Notes: generated by a model not told the origin, from the letters alone. 64,000 bases of DNA from Okapia johnstoni (GCA_024291935.2 CM044322.1:26535405-26599404), one strand, 5' to 3'. Shown: positions 22,542 through 34,566, counted from the first letter of the stretch. Numbers and translations are program-made.

Positions 22542-22979
22542 CTTTGAGAGACCATTCTGCCCACCACATTAATACTCCCTCCTGCCTGGACCATTGCTAT
22601 GGAACTGGTTTGAACTGGCTTTTTGGAAGAAGCAGTGGGTCAACAACAGGGGCCATGGAGAAAGATGGCTGGATGAGCAGGAGGGTGATAACATGATTAT
22701 CAAGAATGGAGGGGGCAGGATTGTTGAATGAGCACCTCAGCATTCAGGAAGCCGCCAGGCAGTCTGGGACCTGGAGATCAACCAGGGGTTGGAAATACAC
22801 ATCCAAGAGTCCAGTGGGTGGTGCAGCAGCCCCAGCCCATAGAAACAGAGTGAGGAGGAAACAGCCACAACCCTAGAATCCCGGGGAGCGTCTGAGGGGA
22901 GAGGAGCCTGGTGTGGAGACCTGGAAGCAGTCAGAGAGGTGGGGGAGCCAGGAAGCTGTTGCTGGGTCAGGGGCGTTAA

Positions 22980-23155
22980 TAACAGAGACAGCTGACAGTT
23001 ACTGAGGGCTTGCATCGTGCCAGGCCCTGCTCTTTGCACTTTCGAGTGTATTAACTCATTCCATCCTTAGGAGGTAAGAGCTGTAGTCTGCCCCAGTGAG
23101 GTCGCTGGGGCACAGATAGGCTGAGGATCCTGCCTGAGGTCACAGAGGGAGGCTG
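22980..23155 (+). mobile_element. Ancient mammalian-wide repeat remnant
   Basis: 'acagttactgagggcttgca', 'gtgccaggccctgctctttg' and 'attaactcattccatcctta' followed by 'gaggtcacagaggg'. This is the same broad type as the remnants at 8895, 41100 and 62200. A second piece lies at 23775-23850. Confidence 0.5.
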
Positions 23156-23971
23156 GGGTGCTGGTACCAGCCTCTGCGGAGCCTTGCTCATCCCCAGGGC
23201 TCTCCCAGGGAGACCAGGAGGGAGGATCCAGCCAATGGGGAAGCAGAGAAGCTTCCTGTTTCATTCCACTCCCGGATTCGCCATCCCACCAGCCCCTGGC
23301 CATTTCCTCATATCCTTATTCTTTTGAAAACCCTGTTTTCCTACTATTTCTACACTCCATCCCTTTCTGAGGCAGTGGGGGGCTGGGGTAAGGGGACAGG
23401 CAGGACAGCCAAGAACCTAAAAGTTAAAAAGAAATAGATCAAACACATATACACACGCATTAATTTCAAAAATGTTTTCCTACTACTTTGAACACTTCAT
23501 CAAGCAGTACCTTTTGTCAATTCTGTGACGCCTAGCTTATGAAACTCACTTTTGCAGCTCAAGGAGCAACAGCAGAGAAGCAAAGACCCATGCCCTGGGC
23601 TGCCCAGCTGGCAAGGAGCAGAGAGGGGGCTTGAACTCCAGGCTTTCCCACTCCAGAGCGCATCCTCCTGCTCACAATGGAGAACATTTTGCATTCGCTC
23701 TAAGTTTTCTTCTAAAAACATATACGTGCTTTTATATGTATTATGTCACCAATAACTTATAAGGCTGTCCTAATGTTACCTTCATTTACAGATGACGAAA
23801 CTGAGGTATCACTTGCCCAAGGTCACCCTGCTAGGAAATGGGAGAGCTGAACTTGAGCCCAGCTCTTAAAGCGGAATAATATTCCACTGCATGGATGGGT
23901 CACATTTTGCTTATCCAGTCATCAGTCGATGGGCACATGGGTTGCTTCCACCTTTTGGCAATTGTGAATAG

Positions 23972-24171
23972 TTAGTGTTAGTCGCTCAGTTGTGTCCGAC
24001 TCTTTGCGACCCCATGGACTATAACCTCTCTCCATGGAATTCTCCAGGTCAGAATATTGGAGTGGGTTGGCATCACTTCTCCAGGGGATCTTCTCAACCC
24101 AGGGACTGAACCCGGGTCTCCCGCATTGCAGGCAGATTCTTTACTGTCTGAGCCACCAGGGAAGCCCAACT
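23972..24171 (-). mobile_element. Bov-tA SINE nested in L1, antisense
   Basis: 'gttagtgttagtcgctcagt', 'gtgtccgactctttgcgacc' and terminal 'gagccaccagggaagccca'. A stretch after 'ggactataacc' is deleted. Confidence 0.92.
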
Positions 24172-24621
24172 GTGAGTCATGCTGCCATAAACATGAGTGT
24201 ACAGATATCTCTTCAAGTTCCTGATTTCAATTCTTTTGGGTATATGCCCAGAAGTGGACTCGCTGGATCACTTGATAATTTTATACGAAATTTTTCGAGA
24301 AGCCACCATACTATTTTTCATATCAGCTGCACCATTTTACGTTCTCAGCAGTGCCTAAGTGTTCCTCCACATCCTCGCCAACACATGTCATTTTCCGTTG
24401 TTTGCTTGTTTTTGATAGTAGCCATCCAAGTGGTATGAGGTGATATCTTGTTGTGGTTTTGATTTGCATTACCGTAATGATTAATAATGTTGAGCATCTT
24501 TTCTGTTTGTTGGCCATTTGTGTATCTTCTTTGGAGAAATGTCTATTCCAGTTCTTTGCCATATTCGATCAGGTTATTTGGGGTGTTTTGTTATTGAGTT
24601 ATAGGAGTTCTCTATATATTC

Positions 24622-24879
24622 TTTTTAAAATATTTATGTATTTACTTGGCTGTGTCAGGCCTTCATTGTAGCGCGTGGGATCTTTTGTTCAGCACACGAG
24701 CTCTTCAGTGTGATACCTGGCCTTCTCTCTGATTGTGGTGCTTGGGCTCAGTAGTTACAGCATGCAAGCTTAGTTGCCCCATAGCACGTGGGATCTTAGT
24801 TCCCCGACCAGGGATCAAATCCATGTCCCCTGCATTGGAAAATAGATTCTTAACCACTGGACCACCAGGGAAGTCCCTG
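24622..24879 (-). mobile_element. CHR-2-type SINE nested in L1, antisense
   Basis: 'ttacttggctgtgtcaggcc', 'cagtagttacagcatgcaag', 'ccgaccagggatcaaatcca' and 'ggaccaccagggaagtccct'. Confidence 0.87.
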
Positions 24880-24892
24880 TATATTCTTGATG

Positions 24893-25121
24893 TGTGTGTG
24901 TGCTAAGTCTCTTCAGTCGAGTCTAACTCTTTGCGACCCCATGGAGTGTAGCCCGCCAGGCTCCTCTGTCCATGGGATTCTCCAGGCAAGAATACTGGAG
25001 TGGGTTGCCATGTCCTCCTCCAGAGGATCTTCCCGACCCAGGGATCAGCCCATGTCTTTTACAGCTCCCGCATTGGCAAGCAGATTCTTTGCCACTAACG
25101 CCACCTGAGAAGCCTCATATT
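24893..25121 (-). mobile_element. Bov-tA SINE nested in L1, antisense
   Basis: 'gtgtgctaagtctcttcagt', 'tagcccgccaggctcctctg', 'gatcttcccgacccagggat' and 'ccacctgagaagcc'. L1 resumes at 'attcttgatattaatcc', repeating the 'attcttgat' that precedes the element at 24884-24892. That is a 9-bp target duplication. Confidence 0.92.
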
Positions 25122-25385
25122 CTTGATATTAATCCTTTTTCAGTTACATGATTTGCAGATATTTTCTCCCATTCTGTAGATGGCCTTTCACCCTGTTAAT
25201 TGTGTCCTTTGATTCACAGAAGTTTTAAATTTTTATATAGTTGAATTTATCTATTTTATTTTTGTTGCCTATGCTCTTGGTACCATATCCAAAAAAGCAT
25301 TACCAAATCCAATGTCATAAAGCTTTCCTCCTATGTTTTCCTCTAAAGGTTTTATAGTTTTAAGCTATGTTTAAGTCTTTGATCT

Positions 25386-25606
25386 GGGCTTTCCCAGTGG
25401 CTCAGTGGTAAAGAATCCTTCTGCAGTGCAGGAGACTCAGAAGACACAGGTTCAATCCCTGAGTCGGAAAGATCCCCTGGAGGAGGAAATGGCAACTGAC
25501 TCCAGTATTCTTGCCTGGAAAAAATCCCACTGGACAGAGGAGCCTGGTGAGCTAGAGTCCGTGAGGTCACAGAGAGTCAGACACAACTGAGCAAGCACAG
25601 CAATAA
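25386..25606 (+). mobile_element. Bov-tA SINE nested in L1
   Basis: 'gggctttcccagtggctcag' to 'cacaactgagcaagcacagc'. The L1 words 'gtctttgatc' just before are repeated just after ('aagtctttgatcc'), consistent with a target-site duplication. Confidence 0.92.
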
Positions 25607-26249
25607 GTCTTTGATCCACTTTGAGTTACTTTTCGTATATAGTGTAAGGTAAGAGTCTTAATTCTTTTGCAGTTTTTCCCAGCATCATGTGTTGAAAATA
25701 CTGTTCTTTCACCTTCTGGATGATTTTAGCAGCCTTGTGGAAAATCATTTGACCATATATGCAAAGGTTTATTTCTGTGCTGTCTATCCTGTTCCATTGG
25801 TCTATATGCCTGACCTTATGTCAGTATCACACTGTTTCGATTAGTGTAGCTTTGCACCTATCAAAAGTAAGTTTTGAAATCAGTAAGTGTGAGACCTCCA
25901 ACTTTTTCTTTTTCATGATCATTTTGGCTATTCAGTTCCACTGAGATTCTGTATGAATTTTAGGATGGATTTTTCTGTTTCTACAAAAATTGCTATTGGG
26001 ATTTTGATAAGGATTGCATTGAATCTGTAGATCCTTCTGGGTTGTAATGGCATCTTAAACAATATAAGTCTTTCAGTCCATGAATACAGGGTGTGTCTCC
26101 ATTTATTTGTCTCTTCTTTAATCTCTGCCAGCAACACTTTATAGTTTGCAGTGTATACATCTTTTACCACCTTGGTTAAATTTATTCTAAAGTATTACTC
26201 TTTTTGATGCTATTTTAAATGAAATTATTTCCTCTTTTAATTTAACTTT

Positions 26250-26372
26250 TTAAAAAATTTTGGCTGTGCTGTACAGCAGGCGGGATCTTAGTCCCTGACC
26301 AGTGATCAAACTTGCGCCCCCTGCAGTGGAATTGCAGCATCTTAACCGCTGGACTGCCAGGGAAGTCTCTGA
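26250..26372 (-). mobile_element. CHR-type SINE nested in L1, antisense
   Basis: 'attttggctgtgctgtacag', 'tgaccagtgatcaaacttgc' and 'tggactgccagggaagtct'. 'gaaattattt' occurs on both sides (26221 and 26371), a good target-site duplication. Confidence 0.87.
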
Positions 26373-27089
26373 AATTATTTTTTTAACTTCCTTTTCAGAT
26401 TGTTCATTGTGACTATGTAGAAATACAACCAGTGTTTGTGTGTTGATTTTGTATCCTACTACTTTGCTACAGAATTTTGTTTATTAGTTCTAACAGGGTT
26501 GTTTTTTCATGGACGCATTAGGATCTAGTACCTATAAGATCATGTAGTTTCTGAACAGAGATCATTTTACTTCTTCCTTTCCAGTTTGGACTCCTTTATT
26601 CCTTTTTCTTGCTTATTTGATCTGGCTAAGGCCTCCAGTAGTTTGTTGAGTGGAAGTGGTAAAAGCAGGCATCTTGTTCTTGATTTTAGAGGAAAAGCTT
26701 TCAGTCTTTCACCTTTGAGTATGATGCTACCTGTGAACTTTTCACATTTGGCCTTTATTGTGTTGAAGTAATTTCCTTTTATTTCCTTTTGTTGAGTGCT
26801 TTTATCAGGAAAGAGTGTTGCATTTTGTCACATTATTTTTACATCCTTCTTTCTGTTAATGTGATATATTACATGGATTGAGTTTCATATGTTGAACCAT
26901 CACTTCTTCATTCCAGGAATAAATCCCATCTGGTCATAGTGTATGATCCTTTTAACGTACTGTTGGCTTCAGTTTGCTCATATTTTGTTGAGGATCTGGG
27001 TATCAGTGTTCATAAGAAATATTGGTCTGTAGTTTTCTTGTAGCGTCTTTGTCTGGTTTTGGTATCAAGATAATGCTGTCCTCTTCACC

Positions 27090-27520
27090 TTTTGAGTCTC
27101 AGCTTCTTCATCTCTAAATTGGAGATAATAGTCAGTTCAGTTCAGTTCAGTCGCTCAGTCGTGTCCGACTCTTTGCGACCCCATGAATTGCAGCACGCCA
27201 GCCCTCCCTGTCCATCACCAACTCCTGGAGTTTACCCAAACTCATGTCCATCAAGTCGGTGATGCCATCCAGCCATCTCATCCTCTGTCGTCCCCTTCTC
27301 CTCTTGCCCCCAATCCTTCCCAGCATCAGGGTTTTTCCAGTGAGTCAACTCTTCGCAAGGTGGCCAAAGTATTGGAGCTTCAGCTTCAACATCAGTCCTT
27401 AGGATCCTTGTATAGGGCTATCATGCAGATTAAATGAAAGAATGCACACAACATGCTTCAGCAGGGCCCAGTTCACAGAAGGTTCTCAAAATATGTTAGA
27501 TGATGATGATGATAATAATA
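27090..27520 (+). mobile_element. MIR SINE split by a BovB insertion
   Basis: Left half: 'gagtctcagcttcttcatct', 'ctaaattggagataatag'. Right half after the BovB: 'atcatgcagattaaatgaaa' and 'cagttcacagaaggttctc'. Together they read as the MIR core and 3' part. Confidence 0.65.
27133..27402 (-). mobile_element. BovB LINE 3' end, antisense
   Basis: Starts with a TTCAG-repeat tail ('cagttcagttcagttcagtc'), then 'ccatgaattgcagcacgcc', 'ctcatcctctgtcgtcccct' and 'ttggagcttcagcttcaaca'. About 270 bp, 5'-truncated. Confidence 0.92.
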
Positions 27521-27944
27521 ATAAATGACAGTTTATCTCATAGTAGGACAGCTCAACAAGATGGAGCTTATACAGTCAGTCTGTATCAGCAGCAGGACTT
27601 ATGTCCGATAGGAGCATTTAGCAATTTTCCAAGTAAAGGGGACAAGTGATATTATAGGGGAGAATGAGGAAGCTCTTTCCTTGCCTAACATGTGGTAGAG
27701 GCTCATGCAATTTTGTGAAGTCATTTAAAACTTCCTGCTTGGTTTGATTTCTTAATAATGGCTTGTCAGCTTTTGGGGAACTGAAAGTAGTGAAGCCTGG
27801 GAAGAGAAAAGCAAAATGTAACCCACAGAATTTCTCTAACTCATGGGTAATACTAAAGGTCCATAGGACACAAAGACCAAGGGGGATGGTGATGATGATG
27901 ATATGGGTGGCATTTTCCAAAGAACTAATGTGTTTTCATGTTTT

Positions 27945-28560
27945 TTTAATGCTTTATTTTTTTCAAACAGTTTTAGGTTTATAGGAAATTGATCAGATAA
28001 TACAGAGAGTTCCCATATATCCCACCACACCCAACACACACAGTTTCCCCTGTTGTTAACATTTTGTATCAGTGCAGTACATTTGTTACAATTGACGAAC
28101 GAATGTTGATGTGTTATCGTTAACTAAGTCCATAGTTTACATTAAGACTCGCTTTTTGTGTTGTAAATTGTTTGGTTTTGACAAATATGTGGTGACAAGT
28201 CTCCACCATTACAGTATCATACAGAGTAATTTCACTGCCCTAAAATTCCCTATTCTCCTCAAGACCTTGGGACCCTGGCAAGCACTGATCTTTTTACTGT
28301 CCCTATAATTTTACTTTTTCCAGAATTTCATACAGTTGAAATCATATGGTACGTAACCTTTTCAGACTAGGTTTTTTCTCTAAGCGATATGCATTTAAGA
28401 TTTCTCCATGTCTTTTTGTGATTTGATAACTCATTTATTTTTAAACACTAATATTTCATAGTATCGATGTACCATAATTTGTTTATTCGTTTACCTTTTA
28501 AAGGATATCTTGGTTGCTTCCAGTGTATGGCAATTACGGATAAAGATGCTATAAGCAATT
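27945..28560 (-). mobile_element. L1 3' UTR, antisense
   Basis: 'acagttttaggtttatagga', 'gagagttcccatatatccca', 'ccccttgttaacat'-like words, 'gttttgacaaatatgtggtg' and 'gaatttcatacagttgaaat'. It belongs to the same class as the fragment at 14312. Confidence 0.75.
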
Positions 28561-28589
28561 AGAAATAAAGATGTTGAAAGCATGTGTCC

Positions 28590-29180
28590 AAAATAAATGA
28601 GTCTTTGTGGATATAGAGAACAGACTTGTGGTTACCAAGGGAGAGGGGATTGGAGGAGGGACGGAGTGGAAGGTTGGAGTTAGCGGATGTAAGCTATTAA
28701 ATATAGAATATATAAACAATAAGGTCCTATCATATAGCACAGGAAACCATATCCCATATCCTATAATAAACCATAATGGAAAAGAATATTTTAAAAGGCT
28801 GTATATATGTATAACTGAACCACTTTGCTGTATAGCAGAAAGTAAATAACATTGTAAATCAATGCAAAATAAATAAATAAAATAAATGAGTCGAGAAAAC
28901 AAACATCCCAACTTAAAACTGGGAAAAAGATCTGAAGAGACACCTCACCAAAGAAGATATGCATGGACTTCCCTGGTGGTCTAGTGGCTAAGACTCTGGG
29001 CTCCCAATGTCGGGGGTCTGGGTTCAATCCCTGATCAAGAAACTAGATCCCACATGCTGCACTAAGACCTGGTACAGCCAAATAAATAAATTTTTTTTAA
29101 ATGTACAGATGTAAAATAAGCATATGAAAAGATGTTAAATATCATATGTCATTAAGGAATTTCAAATAAACATGAAATAT
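28590..29180 (+). mobile_element. Artiodactyl L1 3' end, sense strand, rearranged
   Basis: 'gaacagacttgtggttacca', 'catatagcacaggaaaccat', 'tataactgaaccactttgct' and 'aacattgtaaatcaatgc' with an 'aaataaataaa' tail form an L1 3' UTR on the + strand. Sense ORF2-derived words follow at 28905-28965 and 29100-29180, separated by a nested SINE. Confidence 0.75.
28968..29098 (+). mobile_element. CHR-type SINE
   Basis: 'ggacttccctggtggtctag', 'gttcaatccctgatcaagaa', 'gatcccacatgctgcactaa' and the A/T-rich tail 'aaataaataaattttttt'. Confidence 0.88.
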
Positions 29181-29856
29181 CTGTTCATTTATTTGAACCA
29201 CTTTGATGTCTTTCATCAACATTTAATAGTTTTATTCATATAGCTCTTTTTTTCATATAGCAAAGTATTTTATTTGAATAAATAAATTTATACTTAGTGA
29301 ATAAAATTTATACTTAGATTTATTCTTAAGTATTTCTTTCTCTTTTTTTGGTGCTAATGTTAAGCAGTGTTGTGTTTTTAATTTCAAATTCCAGTTGTTC
29401 ATTGTTGGTTTATAAGATAGCAATTGACTTTTGCATATGAATCTTGTATCCTGAAACGCTGCTATAATTGCTTATTAGTTCCAGGAGGGCTTTTTGTCAA
29501 TTCTTGGGGATTTTCTGCATAAGCAATCATGCAGTCTACAAAATGGGCAAAAGATCTGAACAGACAGCTCACCAAAGAAGATTTTTTTTCCTTCCTAATC
29601 TATAATGTTTTATTCTCTTTTCTTGTCTTACTGCATTAGCTATGACATAAAGTATAATGTTGAAAATGAGTGGTGAAAGGGGACATCTTTGCCTTATTCT
29701 TGATTTTAATTGGAAAGTTTCTAGTTTCTCACCGTTAAGTATGATGTTAGCTTTTATGGTTTTTATTGATGTACTTTATCAGGTTGAGGATGTTCCCCTT
29801 CATTCCTAATTTGCCAAGAGTTGTGGTGGTGGTTTGTTCGTTTATCATGTGTACTG

Positions 29857-30062
29857 TGCTTAGTCCCTCAGTCGTGTCCAACTCTTTGCGACCGCATGGT
29901 CTGTAGCCAGCCGGGCTTCTCTGTCCATGGGGATTCTCCAGGCAAGAATACTGGAGTGAGTTGCCATGCCCTCCTTCAGGGGATCTTCCCAACCCAGGGA
30001 TCGAACCCGGGTCTCCTGCATTGCAGGCAGATTCTTTACCATCTGAGCCACGAGAGAACCCA
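29857..30062 (-). mobile_element. Bov-tA SINE nested in L1, antisense
   Basis: 'gtgcttagtccctcagtcgt', 'ccgggcttctctgtccatgg', 'cttcccaacccagggatcga' and 'ttaccatctgagccacgaga'. Confidence 0.92.
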
Positions 30063-30433
30063 CCAGGTTCATTATGAATGGGTATTAAATTTTGTCAAAT
30101 GCTCCTTTTTCAATCTACTGATGAGGTAATATGATTTCTCTTCTTTACGTTACTGATGTGACAGATTACACTGATTTCCAAATTTTTGCATACCTAGAAT
30201 AAATCCCACTAGACTGTGGTGTATAATTCTTTTTATACATTATTGGATTCAATTTGCTAATATTTTGTTGAGGATTTTGCATCTTTATGGAAAGGAAGAA
30301 CTGGTCTGCAATTTCCCTATCCTGTAATATCTTTATCTGGTTTGGGTATTAGAGTAAGGTTGGCCTCAGAGGATGAGTTAGGCAGTATTCCCTCTTCTAT
30401 TTTCCAAAGGAGATTATAGAAAACTGATATCAT

Positions 30434-32570
30434 TCTTCAGTTCAGTCCAGTCACTCAGTCGTGTCCGACTCTTTGTGACGCTGTAGACTGCCGCATGCCA
30501 GGCTTCCCTGTCCTTCACCAACTCGCAGAGCTTGCTCAAACTCATGTCCGTTGAGTCGGTGAAGCCATCCAACCATCTCATCCTCTGTTGTCCCCTTCTC
30601 CTCCTGCCTTCAATCTTTCCCAGCATCAGGGTCTTTTCCAATGAGCTAGTTCTTTGCATCAGGTGGCCAAAGTATTGGAGTTTCACCTTCAGCATCAGTC
30701 TTTCCAGTGAATAGTCAGGACTGATTTCCTTTAGGATTGACTGATTGGATCTCCTTGCAGTCCAAGGGATTCTCAAGAGTCTTCTCCAACACCACAATTC
30801 AAAAACATCAGTTCTTCGGCGCTCAGCTTTGTTTATACTCCAACTCTCACATCCATACATGGCTACTGGAAAAACCATAGCTTTGACTAGATGGACCTTT
30901 GTTGGCAAAGTAATGTCTCTGCTTTTTAATATGCCATCTAGGTTGGTCATAGCTTTTCTTCCAAGGAGCAAGTGTCTTAATTTCATGGCTACAGTCACCA
31001 TCTGCAGTGAATTTGAAGCCCCCCAAAATAAAGTCTGTCACTGTTTCCATTGTTTCCCCACCTATTTGCCATGAAGTGAAAGGACCAGATGCCATGATCT
31101 TTGTTTTCTGAATGTTGAGTTTTAAGCCAACTCTTTCACTCTCCTCTTTCACTTTCATCAAGAGGCTCTTTAGTTCTTCTTCACTTTCTGCCATAAGAGT
31201 GGTGTCATCTGTATATCTGAGGTTATTGATATTTCTCCCAGCAATCTTGATTCCAGCTTGAGCTTCATTCAGCCTGGCATTTCACGTGATGTACTCTGCA
31301 TATAAGTTAAATAAGCAAGGTGACAATATACAGCCTTGACATACTCCTTTCCCGATTTGGAACAAGTCTGTTGTTCCATGTCCCGTTCTAACTGTTGCTT
31401 GTTGACCTCCGTACAGATTTCTCAGGAGGCAGGTCAGGTGGTCTGGTATTCCCATCTCTTGAAGAATTTTCCACAGTTTGTTGTGACCTACACAATCAAA
31501 AGCTTTGGCATAGTCAGTAAAGCAGAAGTAGATGTTTTTCTGGAGCTCTCTTGCTTTTTCAATGATCCAACAGATGTTGACAATTTGATATCTGATTCCT
31601 CTACCTTTTCTAAATCCAGCTTGAATACCTGGAAGTTCATGGTTCACGTACTATTGAAGCCTGGCTTGGAGAATTTTGAGCATTACTCTGCTAGCGTGTG
31701 AGATGAGTGCAATTGTGCTGTAGTTTGAACATTCTTTGGCATTGCCCTTCTTTGGGATTGGAATGAAAACTGACCTTTTCCAGTCCTGTGACCACTGCTG
31801 AGTTTTCCGAATTTGCTGGCATATTGAGTGCTCTTTCACAGCATCATCTTTTAGGATTTGCAATAGCTCAACTGGAATTCCTTCACCTCCACTAGCTTTG
31901 TTCGTAGTGATGCTTCCTAAGGCCCACTTGATTTTGCATTCCAGGATGTCTGGCTCTAGTCCAGTGATCACACCATCATGGTTATCTGGGTCATGAAGAT
32001 CTTTTTTGTCTAGTTCTTCTGTGTATTCTTGCCACCTCTTCTTAATATCTTTTGCTTCTGTTAGGCCCATACCATTTCTATCCTTTATTGTGCCCATCTT
32101 TGCATGAAATGTCCCCTTAGTATCTCTGATTTTCTAGAAGAGATCTCTAGTCTTTCCCATTCTATTGTTTTCCTCTATTTCTTTGCACTGATCACTGAGG
32201 AAGGCTTTCTTATCTCTCCTTGCTATTCTTTGGAACTCTGCATTCAGATGGGCATATCTTTCCTTTTCTCTTTTGCCTTTCGCTTCGCTTCTTTTCTCAG
32301 CTATTTGTAAGGCCTCATCAGACAACCATTTTGCCTTTCTGCATTTCTTTTTCTTGGGAATGGTCTTGATCCCTGCCTCCTGTACAATGTCACGAACCTC
32401 TGTCCATAGTTCTTCAGGCGCTCTGTCTATCAGACCTAATCCCTTGAATCTATTTCTCACTTCCACTGTATAATCATAAGGAATTTGATTTAGGTCATAC
32501 CTGAATGGTCTAGTGGTGTTCCCTACTTTCTTCAATTTAAGCCTGAATTTGGCAATAAGGAGTTCATGAT
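30434..32570 (-). mobile_element. BovB LINE nested in L1, antisense, longest copy in the window
   Basis: About 2.1 kb, running from the TTCAG-type 3' tail at 30434 to a 5' truncation near 32570 inside the segment between endonuclease and RT. Minus-strand frames at 30414-31001, 30847-31194, 31282-31647, 31651-32097 and 32134-32745 together cover the linker, the whole RT and the C-terminus. They are separated by frameshifts and stops. The RT core is recognisable (YAKAFDCV at the start of the finger/palm region, ILSPCLFNLYAEY further on). RTE-clade elements like this spread horizontally among vertebrates and reptile ticks; this copy is dead. Confidence 0.95.
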
Positions 32571-32785
32571 ATTTCCTTAATATTTGGTAAAATTTACCAG
32601 TGAACTCACCCAGGTCTGGTACTTTCCATTTTGAAAGGTTATTTGTTACTGATTTGAATTCTTTAATAGATATGAGTCTATTCAGGGTATTTATTTCTGT
32701 TTGTGTGACTTTTGGCAGATTGTGTCTTTCAAGGAATTGATCCACTTCATTAAGTTATAAAATGTGCGGACATAGAATTATTCAT

Positions 32786-33004
32786 GCATTGCGGGCATGC
32801 TCAGTCATGTCCAACTCTTTGCAATCCTATGGACTGTAGTCTACCAGACTCCTCCGCCCATGGGATTTTTCCAGGCAAGAATACTAAAGTGGTTTCCATT
32901 TCCTACTCTGGGGATCTTCCTAACCCAGGGATGGAACTTGCATCTCTTGCGTCTCCTGCATTGGCAGGTGGATTCTTTACCACTGTACCACCTGGGAAGC
33001 CCCT
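32786..33004 (-). mobile_element. Bov-tA SINE nested in L1, antisense
   Basis: 'gcatgctcagtcatgtccaa', 'gactgtagtctaccagactc', 'gggatcttcctaacccaggg' and 'accacctgggaagcccc'. Confidence 0.92.
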
Positions 33005-34221
33005 CAGAATTCATAATATTCCTTTTTTATCCCTTCAGTGTCCATGGGATCAGTAGTGATGGCCTCTCTTTCATTTCTAGTTTTAGTAATTTGTATCTTC
33101 TCTCTTTTTTTCTTGATTATCCTGGTAGAGGTTTGTCCATTTTATTGAATTTTTTAAAAAAGAAAGCTCTTGATTTTGCTGACTTTTCTGTGTTGTTTTC
33201 CTGTTTTGTTATTTCATTCTTTGCTTTTTTTCCTTCTGCTTGTGGTAGGCTCGTATCGCTCTTCTTTCTCTAGTTGCATAAGGTGGAAGCTTATATTACT
33301 GATTTTAGGTTTTTCTTCTTTTCTAATATATGCCTGCAATGCCATAAATTTCCCTTCAAGAGCTGCTTTCACTGCATCTTGCAAATATTCATAGGTTGTA
33401 TTTGCATTTTCATTTAACTCAAGATAATTTGTTTTATTTCTTCGTGAGACTTCCTTTTTGACCCATCTGTTATTTAGAAATGTGTTGTTTAATCTCCAAA
33501 TATTTGGGGATTTTCCATCTATCTTTCTGGTATTGGTTTCTAGTTTAATTCCAATGTGGTCTGAAAACATACTTTGCATAATTTCTATTCTCTTTACATT
33601 TGCTGAAGTATGTTTTGTGGCCCAGAATGTGGTCTGTTTGCTGAGTGTTCCGCATGAGCTTGAGAAGGATGTGTGACTGGTTGTTGGATGAAGTTGTGTG
33701 GCTGTCTGTTAGATCCAGATGATTTATAGTGCTGTTCAGTTCAACTTTATTCTTACTAATTCTCTGCCTGCTGGATCTGCCTGTTACTGATAGAGGGATG
33801 CTGCAGTCTCTGGCTGTCATGATGGACTCATCTGTTTCTTCCTGCAGTTCTATCAGTTTTTGTCTCCCATATTTTGATGCTCTATTGTTGGGCACATGTA
33901 ATGAAGGACTGTTACATCATCTTAGAGAATCAGTCCCATTATCATAATATAACACCTCTCTTTATCCCTGATAACCTTCCTTGCTCTAGTCGGTTCTATC
34001 TGAAATTAATGTAGCTACTCCTGCTTTCTTCTTGTGTTTCAATATTTAAGTGTCAAAGTGATTGGTAGGAATTTGCAAAGTGGGCAAGGGCACAGCCGTT
34101 TGAATCAGGCAAACCTGGGTACAAAGCCAGGCAAGTCAAGCTGGGTGACTGTGAGCACACTTCATCATTCTGTGCCTCAATTTCCTCATCTAAAAAGTCA
34201 GGAACTGTCAGACCTACTGCA

Positions 34222-34368
34222 TAGCACAGGGAACTATATTCAATATCTTGTACTAACCTGTAATGGAAAAGCATATGAAAAAAGATATGTATTATATATG
34301 TGTGTGTGTGTGTAATGTAATCACTTTGCTCTACACCAGAAACTAACACAACATTGTAAATCAACTAT
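34222..34368 (+). mobile_element. Artiodactyl L1 3' end
   Basis: 'gcatagcacagggaactata', 'cctgtaatggaaaagcatat' and 'cacaacattgtaaatcaact'. Related to the 3' end at 28590. A (TG)7 sits inside at 34299. Confidence 0.8.
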
Positions 34369-34566
34369 CTGTGCTGTGCTCAGTCGCTCAGTTGTGTCCA
34401 ACTCTTTGTGACCCAAACCCGCCAGGCCCCTCTGTCCATGGGGATTCTTCAGACAAGAATACTGGAGTGGATTGCCATACCCTCCTCCAGGGGGTCTTCT
34501 CAACCCAGGGATCGAACCCATGTCTCCCACATTGCAAGTGTACTCTTTACCATCTAAACCACCAGG
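34369..34566 (-). mobile_element. Bov-tA SINE, antisense
   Basis: 'gtgctgtgctcagtcgctca', 'gccaggcccctctgtccatg', 'ttctcaacccagggatcgaa' and 'accatctaaaccaccaggga'. Confidence 0.92.

Larger units (their letters stand above)
23875..27080 (-). mobile_element. L1 LINE, antisense, 3' UTR plus ORF2 3' part, with five nested SINEs
   Basis: The antisense 3' UTR begins at 'gcggaataatattccactgc'. ORF2-derived sequence follows ('gatttgcagatattttctcc', 'tctttgatccactttgagtt', 'gaggatctgggtatcagtgt'). L1 matches resume after each of the insertions at 23972, 24622, 24893, 25386 and 26250. It has many stops and is inert. Confidence 0.87.
29180..34040 (-). mobile_element. L1 LINE, antisense, ORF2 endonuclease to RT, carrying a nested BovB and two SINEs
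   Basis: An old L1 read antisense. The RT part is at 29600-30433, the inter-domain part at 32571-32785, and the endonuclease C-terminal part at 33005-34040. Frames at 33214-33579 and 33545-33895 encode L1 endonuclease-side motifs, including FSDH and LNNTFLNN. Interruptions: Bov-tA 29857, BovB 30434, Bov-tA 32786. The L1 reading resumes in register after each. Confidence 0.87.

Noticed and set aside
30414..32745. Five adjacent minus-strand frames that look like a multi-exon gene with a reverse transcriptase
   Set aside because: They are pieces of one BovB retrotransposon ORF separated by frameshifts and stops, with no splice sites at the breaks.
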